64,000 bases of DNA. It comes from Phallus indusiatus. Taxonomy: Eukaryota > Basidiomycota > Agaricomycetes > Phallales > Phallaceae. How positions within the stretch are numbered: position 1 is the first letter of the stretch; the number at the start of each line of letters is the position of its first letter. The DNA lies in the NCBI GenBank assembly GCA_027605045.1, contig JAQFWX010000007.1, positions 434,001 through 498,000 of the forward strand, read 5' to 3'. The position numbers and the translations under genes were made by a program. Shown here one piece after another: positions 1-12,211 of the stretch. Under the pieces are notes generated by a model. The model had not been told where the DNA came from. It saw only the letters and a list, made by a program, of their open reading frames with translations, and searched no databases.

Positions 1-63
1 AAGAGTTAGCAAGGGTTTACATATATGTATATGTGTATGACGTCAAAAGAAAGATGAACATAC

Positions 64-531
64 AATTGTAAGATCGGTAGTTGCGTGTTTACACGTCGTC
101 TCCAGCCTTGCCGGTCCTTTAGCGTCCGGACCACGAACGACATCGATGACAGCTGAGATGGATCCGTGTTTGGCGACTAGCCGGAGATTTAGATAATTCC
201 CATCTCTATCTTGTGACTTGACAGCGCCCGGTGGAGCAGGCAAGGTGGGGTCAATGGAATATATTCCTTTGATCGGGGTGTGTTGTTTTTCGACAGTCAG
301 ATAGTTCGTCGGATTGGTGAGCGGAGTGAAGTCGGCAAAAGAAGAGAAAGGGTTCGACGACGATGATCCGCTAAGTTCTGCAGAAAAAGACGGAGGCGGT
401 GGATCCTGGCGAGTTGCTGAACTGTCTGTGGCCTCAGTGTAGTCCGGTGGCATATCATTCTGATCTGCGGCGGTGTGATCACTAGGAGGCGTGACATCGG
501 ACTTGTAGTCTGTAAGTGTAACCATTTTCAA
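64..531 (-). CDS. DUF7330-type protein, 5' part, runs off left edge
   Basis: The protein starts at an ATG at 531 and has an acidic, Pro/Ser-rich N-terminus with a PPDYTE-like motif. It then enters a stretch (NYLTVEKQHTPIKGIYSIDP, then NLRLVAKHGSISAVIDVV) matching the start of the basidiomycete DUF7330 domain. The frame reaches a stop at 43, but a good donor (GTATGT) begins at 63. The codons after it do not look like the family, so the coding part in view probably ends at 64 and continues beyond the left edge. Function is unknown for this family. The assignment comes from remembered family pattern; the missing C-terminal half is inferred. Confidence 0.6.
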
Positions 532-1109
532 CGAGTTGTGTTGTGAAGAGATTTAAGAAGAATGTTGATGAGGAGATGGTAGCGAGGAATGCGAGGATTA
601 TAAGAAGGGCAGACGGCAAGGCGTCAATGGGAAGCGATGCGCTCCAGGTACGATTTTCGTTGGTCACGCGCACGCACATGCATGCGGAAATAGTTATTTG
701 GTATAGCTTGGCGCAGTCCGTAGGCAAATACAAAGTCGAGAGTTAACGGTGCTATGATATTCATGAGAATTGATCCTCTGATGCATGATAATGTTTCGTA
801 GAAGGTGGAGTTGGATTCTTAAGATTCGCTTGTTGCTGACACCGCTTTCATCGCTTTTGCTGTTCGGTATGTAGTCTAGTTGCTTTGGTGAGATGCGGAT
901 AAATGGTTAGGCCATCAGTGTGCTTCTTATTGCTTATTGTAACAATGAGCTCGCTCTATATATCATAGCAAAGATCATGATCATTAGCAAGCACTTAACT
1001 GTGGTAACAAAGATAACATACGTTCGTTCACTGCATTCATACACAGCCATTTTCTGAACCCGATGATGTCAAGGTAATGTTGGTTTTGTTATCAAGCACG
1101 GTAACCAAG
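532..1109. other. intergenic, no gene seen
   Basis: This stretch lies between the divergent start of the DUF7330 gene and the 3' end of the OXLD1-like gene. Short open frames on both strands overlap each other and show no family resemblance or splice support. I see only promoter and 3'-UTR type sequence. Confidence 0.5.
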
Positions 1110-1788
1110 TCATTCGGGGCATCCTTTTAGAACCCAGAAGGCTAGTCTACCAGCTTCCAAGAACATGTTCGTCCCACCACTGGTTCCGCTGACTTTCGCT
1201 TGTTTCGCCATGGTTGCCCTAGCTTCTTCTGCGGCTTGTAATGCTTTCAATTCTGTAAGATCCAACTGTGGTTTCTTGTCAAATGAAATGGGCCCTTGAA
1301 GGTCTGCCAAAGGATGGATTGTCTCGAGATCTCCGGATATCGAAGTTATTTTTCGGGGTCGTATTTCATTCGGCCATGTGTAAGTGGGTATGCGCCTTTT
1401 CTCGAGAGTGCTACGAATGAGTGTGATATCTTGTTTGTACTGTGTTAAGGTCGAGAGATAGACGTCATGGACACAGGGTCGGCAGTTTGACATACAGCAG
1501 TCTAGTAAGCACGGTAAATCGCTTCTTGCAGAGAAAATGAGTGAAACGAAAAGTACCTTCTGGTGAAGGCGGAATTGGCCTTTGTGGTAATAAAAGGCCT
1601 TCAAAGTATACACTGGTAGGAGACTTGGGTGTCGGGTATTCCGCGTTTGAAGCTGAAGGGAAGATCGAGGTGTTGACCGTGCTTTTGTCATCTTGGACTA
1701 ATAGTCGAGTATGTCTATTAGCAAGGTTTACACCTTTTCTCCCTCGTACGAGTTGACTTGAGAGGAAATTTATGCGACTAGCATTCAT
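1110..1788 (-). CDS. oxidoreductase-like (OXLD1-type) domain protein
   Basis: Two exons, 1788-1557 and 1501-1110, joined across a 55-bp intron (1502-1556) that restores an Asp codon, give 207 residues. The junction creates the diagnostic core: LLLPQRPIPPSPE leads into DCCMSNCRPCVHDVY, the proline-rich lead-in plus CCxxxCxxCVxDxY of the Oxidoreductase-like N-terminal family (Pfam PF09791, human OXLD1). The N-terminus is basic and rich in Arg/Ser/Asn, which would suit a mitochondrial presequence; that is inference. The C-terminal third is Ala-rich and ends AFWVLKGCPE. The start at 1788 is the first in-frame ATG. The biochemical role of the family is not established. The gene is transcribed divergently from the eL20 gene. 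Confidence 0.8.
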
Positions 1789-2357
1789 GGGCTCGATGAC
1801 CGACGGATACAAATACAGAGTGCATGTATTTAGAACGGCTAGAACGGTTAAGCCAAAATTGAGATATTATGCAAATGTCGATAATGTTGAAGGCAACACA
1901 AGTCTAGCAAGTTTTGTAGTTTTCATGCACTGACTGGGAACTTTGAACACGATCGGGTGTCCGGGAGTATGTAGTTGCCAGTTCGCCCGAATCCCGGCGC
2001 ACTCCGCAACTCGACTGTATCACGTAATCAATATTGTGAAGCGCCCGTGTGCTCAAAATCAAATCAAGACCGTCAAGGACGCAACGTCGAGCGTTGGGAA
2101 GACATCTATCAATGTGAGTATGCATTTTTTATGCTGACCAAACGTATATTGGTGGATATCATGCTATTTGTGGTGTTTCTGAAAGGGTTTCATGCCCGAC
2201 TTTGGAATGGATTGCATGGTGTTAATCTGGATGATGTCCTTCCAACCCGCCATTTCCTTTCAAGGACTGGGGTTTTGAATTCTTTTTCCTGTCTTCCTGT
2301 TATTATAATTCAGCTTCTCATACTGATACTTTGTTTTTTTATCCAGATTTTATAAAC

Positions 2358-3067
2358 ATGGGCCTTAACGAATACCAAGTTGTAGGACGGCACTTGCCTA
2401 CTGAACGTGAACCCGAGCCAAAGCTCTACCGCATGCGTCTGTTCGCCAAGAACGAGGTTGTAGCCAAGAGCCGATTCTGGCATTTCTTGAGGTAAGCAGG
2501 ATGTTCCATCCTTTTTCCTTATTCTGGAATAACATGTCATTCTGACGAATTGATCTGCTAACAGACAACTTAAAAAAGTAAAGAAAGCCAGTGGTGAAAT
2601 TGTCGCTGTCAATGTCATCCACGAGAAGCGCCCCTTGAAGGTGAAGAACTTTGGCATTTGGTTGCGATATGACTCGCGTTCGGGAACACACAACATGTAC
2701 AAAGTATGTTCTTTTCAGGGCGCGGTAAAAATATTCACAGACTGAACCGCTCTCTCTTTTTCAGGAATTCCGTGAGCTGTCCCGTACTGATGCTGTTCAC
2801 GCCTTGTACCAAGACATGGCTGCCAGACATCGTGCCCGTTTCCGGAGTATCCACGTTCGTCACCTTCCATAACACTTGGGTTCTTTCATTCATTCTCACT
2901 TTGAATTATCAATTTAGATTCTCCGTGTTGTTGAAATTGAAAAAACCGAGGATGTCCGCCGTCCATATATCAAGCAGCTTTTAGAACCGGGTTTGCGTTT
3001 CCCACTTCCACACCGCGTGTCAAAGGCCAAGTCGACATTTGTCGCCCACAGACCCTCAACTTTCTAG
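2358..3067 (+). CDS. RPL20: 60S ribosomal protein eL20 (L18ae/L20A)
   Basis: This is a structural protein of the large ribosomal subunit. Four exons (2358-2491, 2565-2703, 2765-2854, 2918-3067) give 170 residues, the usual length. Family landmarks are all present: [12 protein letters not shown] at the N-terminus, [49 protein letters not shown], and a C-terminus [20 protein letters not shown]. Each splice junction falls inside a conserved block, so the model is firm. A likely 5'-UTR intron runs from 2114 (GTGAGT) to 2346 (TATCCAG), ending 11 bp before the ATG. The stop follows SerThrPhe. Confidence 0.97.
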
Positions 3068-3991
3068 AAAGACTAGGGACAGTTAAGAAGAGACATTTCC
3101 TCCATTTATCGTGTGTGCTTGGATTGCACAATCTCTTCTTCCTTGTCACCGGCTTTTTATCTCGCTATGTCTGCACTCTCCCCCAATTCAAAAAACGTGA
3201 CACATGTTGCATGTTATTTAGTAATTGTAGTAACCCTCTTTACACCGAATTTGCATGCCGTTTATGCAGTTATGATATGAAGATTTGGTTATATTTTTCT
3301 TCCTCTGACAGCCTTGAAATGAAATGTCGCTATGTCTAAGGGTCTCAAATTTCCTGTTTGTAATGATTTCTCTCATGATCGGGCCCAACAGCAATGACAC
3401 GAATCGCGTGTTTCTCATTCAGTTTTCATTTTTTTCCTATTTAAAGCCCCAGTATCCTCGTTCCCCCTCGTGTGAGTAATTGCGCAAATTATAAACGGAA
3501 CAACGTGTGAAATTTCCGAAGTGGAGTGTGGACGTCAGTATAATTTCGGTAGTGCCATCGTGACTGCGCACCATCCTCGACTTCTGCCGTTCTTCACGAA
3601 TAAATTGTCCGGCCTCGGGCCATTCCAACTGACCACTCACCGTCGTCCAGGGTGTGGATCTGGGACTGAATATTCCCGTAGAATTCAATCAGCCATTTAT
3701 CCAATTGGTCACTGTCTCAGTGAGACGCTAAGGCGGGTAGTCGCTTGTTCAGGCAGTTTGTCTTCCAAGTCTTCCACCAGCTCCTTCTCATAATTGTAAG
3801 TACACAAACATATGTTTTCACCCGCTTTATTTGTTTCATTGTTGACGCTTTTGATGTTACAATTCAATCATCATTAATCTGGGTTTCATTTTCGGTTTCT
3901 CAGCTCAGGTTTGGTTCGCTGTCGGCGGTTTTTTTTCTCTCTTTCCTTCCAACCTTCTCTCTTCATCATCATCATATCACGACCGTGATCC
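3068..3991. other. eL20 3' flank and UBL3-like gene promoter
   Basis: This covers the eL20 terminator region and the 5' region of the next gene. A TATTTAAA-like element lies near 3438. A possible 5'-UTR intron runs from GTAAGTAC near 3797 to the CTCAG near 3903, followed by a pyrimidine-rich run just before the ATG at 3992. No coding sequence is supported. Confidence 0.45.
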
Positions 3992-4842
3992 ATGGGCGAA
4001 GACGATTCGACAAGTCAACCTAGTATGACAGCTGCGTCTACAGCACCGGCAACGATACCTATCGCCACCACTACATCAATACCCGCTGTAGAAACGTCAC
4101 CAGTAGTAGACATGTCTCAAGGCACGATCGTAGGCGGGTCGACCAGCGGTTTAACCTCTCATCCGGCTCCTGCTGCCATAGCTACCTCTACGGAAACAGC
4201 AGAGATAACACAAATTCCATCCACAGAAATGCCAACAAGAACGATTTCCCAGTTATCAGGGGCATTAGAAGACGCCAACTCGTGTGCTAATAGTGGTGCT
4301 ACAACTACAACTACAACTACTCCGCTAAACCGCCCTCCAACACCCCCGCCGATACCTGAAACGACGATAACTTTCTTGTTGGTTACGGGTAAACGTCGAA
4401 CCATGACGTTTCCTTCTTCATCGACGATAGGCCGCGTTAAAGAACTTGTCTGGAATACATGGCCTGCTGACTGGTCAGACAACCGTCCACCGACACCTAA
4501 TTTCTTAAGGATCTTATATCTTGGAAAGATGCTACAAGACGAAGACGTTTTAGAGAGTAAGTTTATTTCTGATAGCTTGATACACTTTGTTCTCATATCC
4601 TTTCTCTCTTTTGCTTAGCGGCACTACACACTCTTTTTCCAGAATCGCAACCAGGCTCGTCGACACCTACCATCGTACATATCTCAATTCGCCCAATGGC
4701 TCCGTCTACCATCGCGGCTGATGATATGAAAAAAAGAAAGCGAATAGGTGTAGGGAGGATCTCGGTTGGTCGTAACGGTGCTAGCTCATCGGGTGAAGGA
4801 GAGGAAGCGGACACTTCAGGGTGTTGCTGTATTATCTGTTGA
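3992..4842 (+). CDS. UBL3/MUB-type membrane-anchored ubiquitin-fold protein
   Basis: Two exons (3992-4556 and 4619-4842) with a 62-bp intron give 262 residues. Residues 1 to about 120 are a Thr/Ser/Pro/Ala-rich low-complexity extension. The ubiquitin fold follows: ITFLLVTGKRRTMTFPSSST, then VKELVWNTWPADW, then PNFLRILYLGKMLQDEDVLE and IVHISIRPM. This matches human UBL3 and plant MUBs (LILVSGK, DNWPxDW, LRLIYQGRxL). The protein ends Gly-Cys-Cys-Cys-Ile-Ile-Cys, so a CAAX-type prenylation site (CIIC) preceded by two further cysteines is visible. In the family this tail anchors the protein to membranes, and human UBL3 sorts cargo to small extracellular vesicles. The long N-terminal extension is unusual, since the animal protein is about 117 residues. 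Confidence 0.88.
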
Positions 4843-5317
4843 TCATGTGTCGGAGACTTTATGTTTCCTTTACACATCTGGTATTCGTACAGATATAGAA
4901 TGTAAGTTCGTTCAGATTTATCACGCTGTACATTTCTGATGCTATATTTATGACAGGCAGTGCCGGCAGAGGTACTTCCACTTGTTTTGTCTGAGTCTCT
5001 TATGAGATCATAACGTTTTGTCTCAAGCTTAGCTTTTGAAACGGAGACACCACTTATGATCACCACACCGCCCTTGATCTCGCCGTTGTCCATTCCATTC
5101 TTTTCGTGTTGCCCACTGGACTTCGCGTCGGGGCAAAGATGTAAAAATGGCGTTGTACACCTACTGCATCATCATCCTCTTGTAACCAATGATCAACTTT
5201 ACTAGGACTACGTTGTAGTTCCCTTGCATTCTCAAACCACCATGTATCCCCGCCGACCTCTAAATATAAGGCCACACGACCGATGCTTAAACTTCGGCAT
5301 TTCATTCTGGTCATCAA
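4593..5317 (-). pseudogene. possible decayed or unmodelled minus-strand coding fragment
   Basis: Two open frames overlap around 5060-5093 and read as plausible protein: a start near 5317 giving CRSLSIGRVALYLEVGGD and a TWWFENARELQ stretch, and a second frame from about 5100 giving DNGEIKGGVVIISGVSVSK. They differ in frame and I find no intron that joins them. The lower end overlaps the last exon of the UBL3-like gene on the other strand. I do not recognise a family. This could be a frameshifted relic, an antisense transcript or chance. Confidence 0.22.
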
Positions 5318-6411
5318 ATCGAGCCAGATCCACCGGTCATACTTCCCGAGTGCTGATTAGGAGCTTATCGATGTCTCTATAGATGCACTATACTGGGAAT
5401 AATAACGGTGAACAATCAGATGTCGCCGATCCTTGTTGGATTCTATGATCGCACCGTTATCACATTCATTATCGGCCTCAGACGTAATTCTTGATCAAAT
5501 TCCCATTCAGTCTTTTACAGCACCGTTTTGAGTCATGCGTTAACTCGATTATATGGCTGTTTTTTATTCTGTCTTCGGTGCACTAGGCTCATGGTCGCTT
5601 TTTCCCCCTTACCTCTTTCTGCATTGACTCTCGTCTCGTCATTCAATATTCCATGTCTGTTAGATATCATTTCTCCCTCTCTCTCTTTCTCTCTTGTTCT
5701 TTCACCGGCTCTTGGACATGTTATTTTCCTTTTCTCGTCCAGTATATATGCAAGCTTATGTATGTAGCGTTCTATCTTCGTAATAACTAATGACTCGGGT
5801 CACGAGTAGACACATGCATAAGGTACATCTACTTACGAGATAGAAGCTAGTTATGAAGACCGGATAATGTGCTGCACACATGAATCTCGTCATAACTCCG
5901 AGCAATCAGGATCTCGACTATGCAAGGCACGCACCCAGGGAGATCTAATTGGTCTAAAGTTAGCCACAAAGCTATGGCCCTTTACGTGTTTCGAGGACTT
6001 ATACGACGGCGTTCAACATTTTGGCAGTTCTAGTTCGTATTTTTCCCCCTGAAATTAGAACTTGGAAGTTGTCAGTGGCTGTGAAAAAAAAAGATGTTCT
6101 CCTTAGAAAACAATGAGCTTAAGCCGCCACCCGTTCCGGATAAGTCCAGCTTCAAATTTTATCCGGGAAAGGGGTGTGTCTTTTTTCTTTACTGTTTATA
6201 AGTGACGTTTTCAAGGAGAACTTATCTGACAAGTTCGTATGGCAGCTATGTGTGTGTTGATGCCTAAAAAAAACTATTTTGTTTCACGCTCGTGTCAACT
6301 TGAAAATGCAGATTCGGCACAATCCGCTAATTACGTCATCCTGTGACTTGCTGGTCACAAATCCGTTACTCGGCCTGTGCCCTTTTGGAAACGCAAAGGC
6401 GTGCAAATGCC
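4843..6411. other. intergenic, no firm gene
   Basis: Apart from the weak minus-strand fragment above, this 1.6-kb stretch holds only short, family-less open frames. It contains CT-rich runs near 5670-5710 and A-rich tracts near 6085 and 6265. The last part presumably includes the promoter and 5' leader of the Tag1-like gene. Confidence 0.45.
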
Positions 6412-9390
6412 ATGCCAGCCACTAACTCAAAGGGTAAACTTGCAGTAAAACCCAAATCAAGAGACACACGAATAGAGCCAGACGACGATAATCCTAATGA
6501 CGAGAATAATAATGCCTCCTCAGCTGGTTTACCCGATGCAAATCACCACCCGTACGGCGAGGACAACTATGAAGGATACGACTACGATTCGCAATCCCAA
6601 CGACTTCGAATTCCTTTACGACAAACATGGAAATCATATCTATTGACTGCTTTTCTTGCTTTCATCACCGTTCTTCTTGGACTCGGACTGCTCATTCTCA
6701 TCATCGCCGATTCGTATGCCGCTCCAGCTATCAGTAGGCTAAACTTGCTCCTGCAGAGTCCAACGTCTGTCCAGATGAAGTTTTTGGAAAACGCATTGAT
6801 TCTAGGAGGTCCGGAGAGCGTTTCGGTGGATAGTTTTAGAAGAAGAGATTCGGAGGGTGATTCCGAAAGAAACGGACTAGAGGTCAATATCACCGTAGCG
6901 GTTCGACTCGGTGTCGATACGGATTATGTTATGGGATTCCCGGAGATTAACACTGGACATCGCCGGCTTGACCGCTTGTGGATGAAGACTGTCCGATGGG
7001 GTGTTTCGCAACTCGGAGCAGTAACTGCTCATGTCGACCAGCTGGAGATATCATCGCTTAATTCGGGAGATCATAATAGAGGCAGCTCACTAATCACCAT
7101 TCGGCCTACGTCCCTAATTCCAATACCCTTATGCCCTAATCTTCGAGCTCATAGCTCCAGACGTTCACCTATTACGGATCATTGTAATCCTCCCTTATTA
7201 CACTTGCCGGTGTCTATCTATCCATCTGACAATGCCACGGATGTCATTGCGTTCCTGGAGAACAATTGGAAAGATGGCTGGTTAAAGGTCCTTGTTGATG
7301 TCTCCGGAGTAACGGTTGTTGGCGGAGCACCTCCGGAACAGCACGATTCCGACCCTGACGGCTTTCATCCCGCTTGGGATGAACGACCTAAATGGTGGCA
7401 ATTCAGTAAATGGCGGCGTTGGATACGAGTATATCGTTCAAGCGTCGAAACAAGAGTTGAGCTACAAGGTTTGTCTTTACATGCCTTTGAAGTCCCTCTA
7501 TCACAGTGTTGACACGAATTTGGTCTTTACAGTGTCTCCCCTCAAGTTTCCCGATATGCCCCCTATAGTCCCCGGATCTGAGTTACCCGACATAGCAGAT
7601 CTGCTCGTTCTTGAGTCGTTTGTCGCATCGACGTCGGCTACCCCGCAGCCTATGTCACTCCCGACCGATTTTATTCCTTCTGACAGCCTCGCGTCCAATC
7701 CTAATAACTTGCAACATATCTTAACCACATATAATCACGAGCACTCGGAATTTCTTGATGGGCATTCACATTTCTTGCATGACGCGGAGCAGGTTACATT
7801 AAACAGGGAAAATATTGTAATACTGGCACAAGCATCGCTAAAACATCCGTTAGGCGATTTAGCAGAATTATTGGACTTGGGAATTCAGGCCTCGGCTATT
7901 CCATTCATAGTGTCACTCCCTGTTCCTCCCGCTGGGGATAGCGGGAACGGCGGAGATAATGTCAATTCCTCGTCTGCTACCGGAGAACCAGCATTGACAG
8001 CCCAATCCTCGACCTCTCTTCCCGTAGTCAAAGTTTTCACTTCACCAATATTCAATGAAACTCACATCCGATTGCCTATTTGGGGTTATGTGCTCCCTTT
8101 CCCGAGCTCGGATTCCCAAGGAAATTCATCGTCCAATAACGATTTTACTTCTAATCCTATTCCCGCAAGCTCGACCACCACTACCATTCAAGATTTCACG
8201 AGAGCCGTTTCGATTTTTATACGATCTTATCTCTCATATGAACCCGCTCCGATTCTCCTTACGACCCCATTTTATCCTAGTCTCGAGGTTGTCGCTGGTT
8301 TTCCTCCTCCAGAACAGAAAATTCAGATTATCCGTGACGTGAGATTGGAGAATATGTGGATCAAGCCTGGCAGCATATTCGGTATCAATACAAAATCGAG
8401 CCCAAAAGAGAATATTAAGGAGGTAGTAAGCGGTGTGATGGGAAGGTTTGCGGGGCACGGAGGAAGGGAAACGCTCCACGTGCAGAATCATGCGGTTCAT
8501 TCCGAGGTGGCGGGAGCTGAAAGGGAAAATATGGAGAACATAGATGATGCTTGGACGCCTTTTGCATTGGAAGTTTTAGCTTCTGCCACTGTTTATGGCC
8601 GCGTTGTCCTGCCACCGGGATTTGATATCGACCTCGAGGTAACCCGTCTTTGGGTGGATGCTCTCATATTTGACGGAGATGTTCCTGCTGAAGACGAAGG
8701 AGGGAATGACGAGATTGAAGTAGACGCTTCTAAGACGGTATCTGGCATTGCCAGCGATCCACCACTCCCTACATCATTCCCACTTCCCACTCCTCTTCCT
8801 CCTCGTGCTTTTGCACGCATAACTCCAAAGACATGGTTGAATGCTACTAGCTCGCTTACAGGGCCTGGCGAAAAAGCTGAAGATGAAGATGAAGACGAGA
8901 CGGCAGGAGGAGATGGCGGGGACGATGAGGGTAAAAGTGTTTATGTTACTGCCGAGGCGGTAGATGTTCCTCTTCAGGTTCTGCCAGGTCGACAAGCTGA
9001 CTTAAGGCGGTTTGTCACTAAGGTATGTCGTCTTACAGTATATCTCAAGGCTTTTCTACAAATTTCATTTGTTTGTAGGTCTTGTTCTCCACAGACCCGG
9101 TTATAGCAGGTATAAAAGGGGTCGTTGCAGTCGCGGTGAAGATTCCGGGATTAACTGTCCAAACCGAGCTAGAGCCGGCTTCAGCTACAGCAGGAGGTCG
9201 TCATACTCCGCACCATAAGCGCAGTCCATCTAATTCATTTATCTCTGCATTAGATCTGTCATCTGACCCCAATCTTGATTCGCGTAAACCTGAGTTAGAC
9301 CCTAGGATCGAAGGATCTGAACTTATACTTACAGACTTGCCGTTCGAAGGGAAGGTACCTATTGGAGGGAGCAGAGCATGGATAAGTTAG
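6412..9390 (+). CDS. large single-pass membrane protein, Tag1-like
   Basis: Three exons (6412-7468, 7533-9022, 9079-9390; introns of 64 and 56 bp) give 952 residues. A hydrophilic acidic N-terminus of about 75 residues precedes one strong transmembrane helix (SYLLTAFLAFITVLLGLGLL). The long remainder would be lumenal and contains several Asn-X-Ser/Thr sequons. Near the C-terminus, a PLPPRAFARITPKTWLNATS block followed by VDVPLQVLPGRQADLRRFV resembles the conserved end of fungal Tag1 and related Ig-like/LEA-2-like proteins. Yeast Tag1 is a vacuolar membrane protein needed to end starvation autophagy. Topology is read from the sequence; the family call is from remembered pattern and remains moderate. 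I chose the ATG at 6412 because upstream in-frame codons look like leader. An acidic EDEDEDE run lies just before the last intron. Confidence 0.55.
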
Positions 9391-12211
9391 TAAGTGAATA
9401 AGAGAAGAACATAAACACATGCAATCGATAGGGGCCGATTAGAAGCTTGCGGGTTCGCGTACTTGTGAACTAAACAACCAAGATCTTCGATCTCAGCCTC
9501 CTTTCGGATCCTTCACCTTGGCCCTTAATTATGTTCTTTCACGATCGGAAACTTTAAACCTTTCATTTCACTTTGTGTGGACTGCTATTTGGGATCTTTG
9601 AATGCAATTATCTAGAACCGTTCCTACGCGACAAGTGTGCAGTCATTTTTTTTTCCTTTTTTTCTTTCAAAGTTCACTGTCCTCCATGTTTGTATCGTAC
9701 TCAACCTGTACTGTGTATAATACGCTTTGTTGGCAATCAAGTATTTAACTTCATAACTTTAAGGAGGGATAGCAGTAAAGTAGCGTTACATAAGTCTGAA
9801 TTGACTAGATCCGTGAGTGCTTTGTAATTGGAACGCAAACCTTAAAATAAAATTCCTTTGACACCATGTATTCAAATGATTTCTCAAACACCATCAGTTC
9901 ATTATAGTGATCTGACCTTGGGTTGGTCGGAGTAATCTTTTCAATCTCGTACACTCAGCGGGATACATTTTGAGAAACTTTTTTCCCGTAGCGAAATATA
10001 TATATCAACTGGAGCCATATGCATACGTCACAATGCCGAATATATGAGATGTGGTTGATCTCTAAAAATGATTCGCGGATGTCGGAGATGACTATAACTA
10101 GGATAGGGCTTAGGTATTATACTTAAGGCCAGATAATGGTGTTTTGAATTCGCCGGGTCATTAATAAATCCGCTTCTTCTCAAGCTTCCCCACCTACCAA
10201 TTAATTATCATGACTCGAGAGAATTTTTCTTCTTCGACAAGCGCCGCCGGCGGACCCATTGTCCTACGGCATTGAGCACAATGACAAGCTGGCACATCGT
10301 ATATGCGATAGTTGATGTTTTATTCTAGTCGCGCCGCGCGCGTAGGCGGTATTTACCGACTTCAATTCAATGAATGTCAGTTTATCATGGGGGCCACGTG
10401 TTAGATCCCAAGTCAATATATAGTCAAGTTCCAGAAGCACTAACTGCAGCCGTGGCTGAAACCTAAACCTTGGATAAAACCAGGACTTAACTGTGACCAG
10501 CCCTGAAATTCTTCAGAAGGAATCCTTAAATTAAACCTTCACACTTAACAACTGAGTTCTAGACATGCAGGATTACCAATGCGTAAGCTTCTTGTCGAAA
10601 TTGGCGATACTACGTAGTACGTTCCTCTACACTGACTCAGACATCTGCCTTTAAAGTGACACATTTTCCCAACACTTCGATACATAGTAAAATGACCGCT
10701 GGTCCTAGCCCGGAATTAGCGTTCCCCGCCGACTTGATGATACCGGAAATCAGGGCCACAATGATAAATGAACGATGATCTGTTGACAGGGACGCCACCG
10801 TAAACTCTACCGATGTCTCAATTTCAAAAAATTGAACGCTCTTTTATTACATACATACTGCGCCGTATTTTGTGTTCTTCGTTGCCATGCTCTGCTAGCA
10901 GTGGGCTCCTATCAAGTGTTTCCAAACATGGCGAAGTGATCACAGCGGCCTAAACGTTGGATGTAGTACATCGGACCTTAACTAACGCAATAACCCACGG
11001 ATCTTAAACCATTATGGTTAGTGTTTATGTAAATGAGTCAATTACATAGCCAAAACAAGGGTCCAACCTGAATGAATCTTTCTGAGTCATCCTCCCCGCT
11101 TTGGCCCGATTCATCGTCTATTTTCACAATATGTTTGGAGATATCATGCTGGTTCAGGATCAATAATGGCACATCGCTTTCCAACTGATTGAAGCTAATT
11201 ACCCCAGATGCTATTCGGTCATTACGGAAGATGTCACTTTCCCTTCACCTAAAAAGGAACAATTAGTTTGGGCAACTGGATGTCTACGATCTAAAAATAT
11301 GCTATTACAAACGGCCAACTGAAGAGTACAAACTGTGAGTTTAAAGTCCGTCATTTCTGATCTTCGCTGACAGGACTAAACAGCGCCTTGGTGTTGGTGT
11401 AGACATACATTTTGTTTTCACCGTGTTTCGCAAAAAAGAGCCCATCGACTAGATATGATATATCTGTCTTTTCCAAAATAGATGGTCAATTTTTTTTTCA
11501 GAAACAAATTATTTCCAGGCCAAGGGTTTACGTGAGATTCTTGATCATTATCTGATCGAAAGGATTCTCTCCAATTGCCATAATATCGTAGGAGACTAAA
11601 GCTCTAAACATATACTGAATTCTGACAGGAATTTCAATACATCAGGCACGTCAATCACTTCAATGCGGCCCGAACGTGGTATCCGCAAGTAGTACTTTCC
11701 GAGAGATCAGTTGGACTACCAAGCTACTAACGGACAGTCATTGAGTCGGACTCAACTTAGGCACGATCTTTTCTTTGACTTAGTAGTATACTCTAAGGAT
11801 TAAACTATGTATGACTTCAATAATCTTGATTCTCCCTTTTATTTTCCAACTTTTTGATATGTTTTATGCAGTACCTTCGACGTAGATTTTAACTTTTTCA
11901 AGCTGATCTACGCGATCATCGTCCGATTCATGTCCTCCATATCAACATCGAGCATAGAATGAGAAAAAATAACGAACATCAAATTTTTTTTACGAAAAAC
12001 AAATGCGACCTGTATGAATACGAGAGAGGTACTACATGTGTCTGAGAATAATGTGAGGTGGAGGCGTATTGTAATAAAATTATGCGAAAACGTGGTCCTT
12101 ATCAATGCGGTACAATGTAGATAGATATAAAGTTGAGACTTTGAAAAAAATGATGATGATAATAGGTCCGAGCGATGAAAGTTGCTAGTGGCGTCGTCCG
12201 AGCGTCATTAA
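9391..12211. other. 2.8-kb intergenic region, no gene seen
   Basis: I looked for long frames, splice pairs and family motifs on both strands and found none. The first 450 bp are probably 3'-UTR and terminator of the Tag1-like gene. The rest is AT-rich with scattered homopolymer runs and many stops in all frames. Small multi-exon genes could still be missed, as the PMP3 gene shows. Confidence 0.45.
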
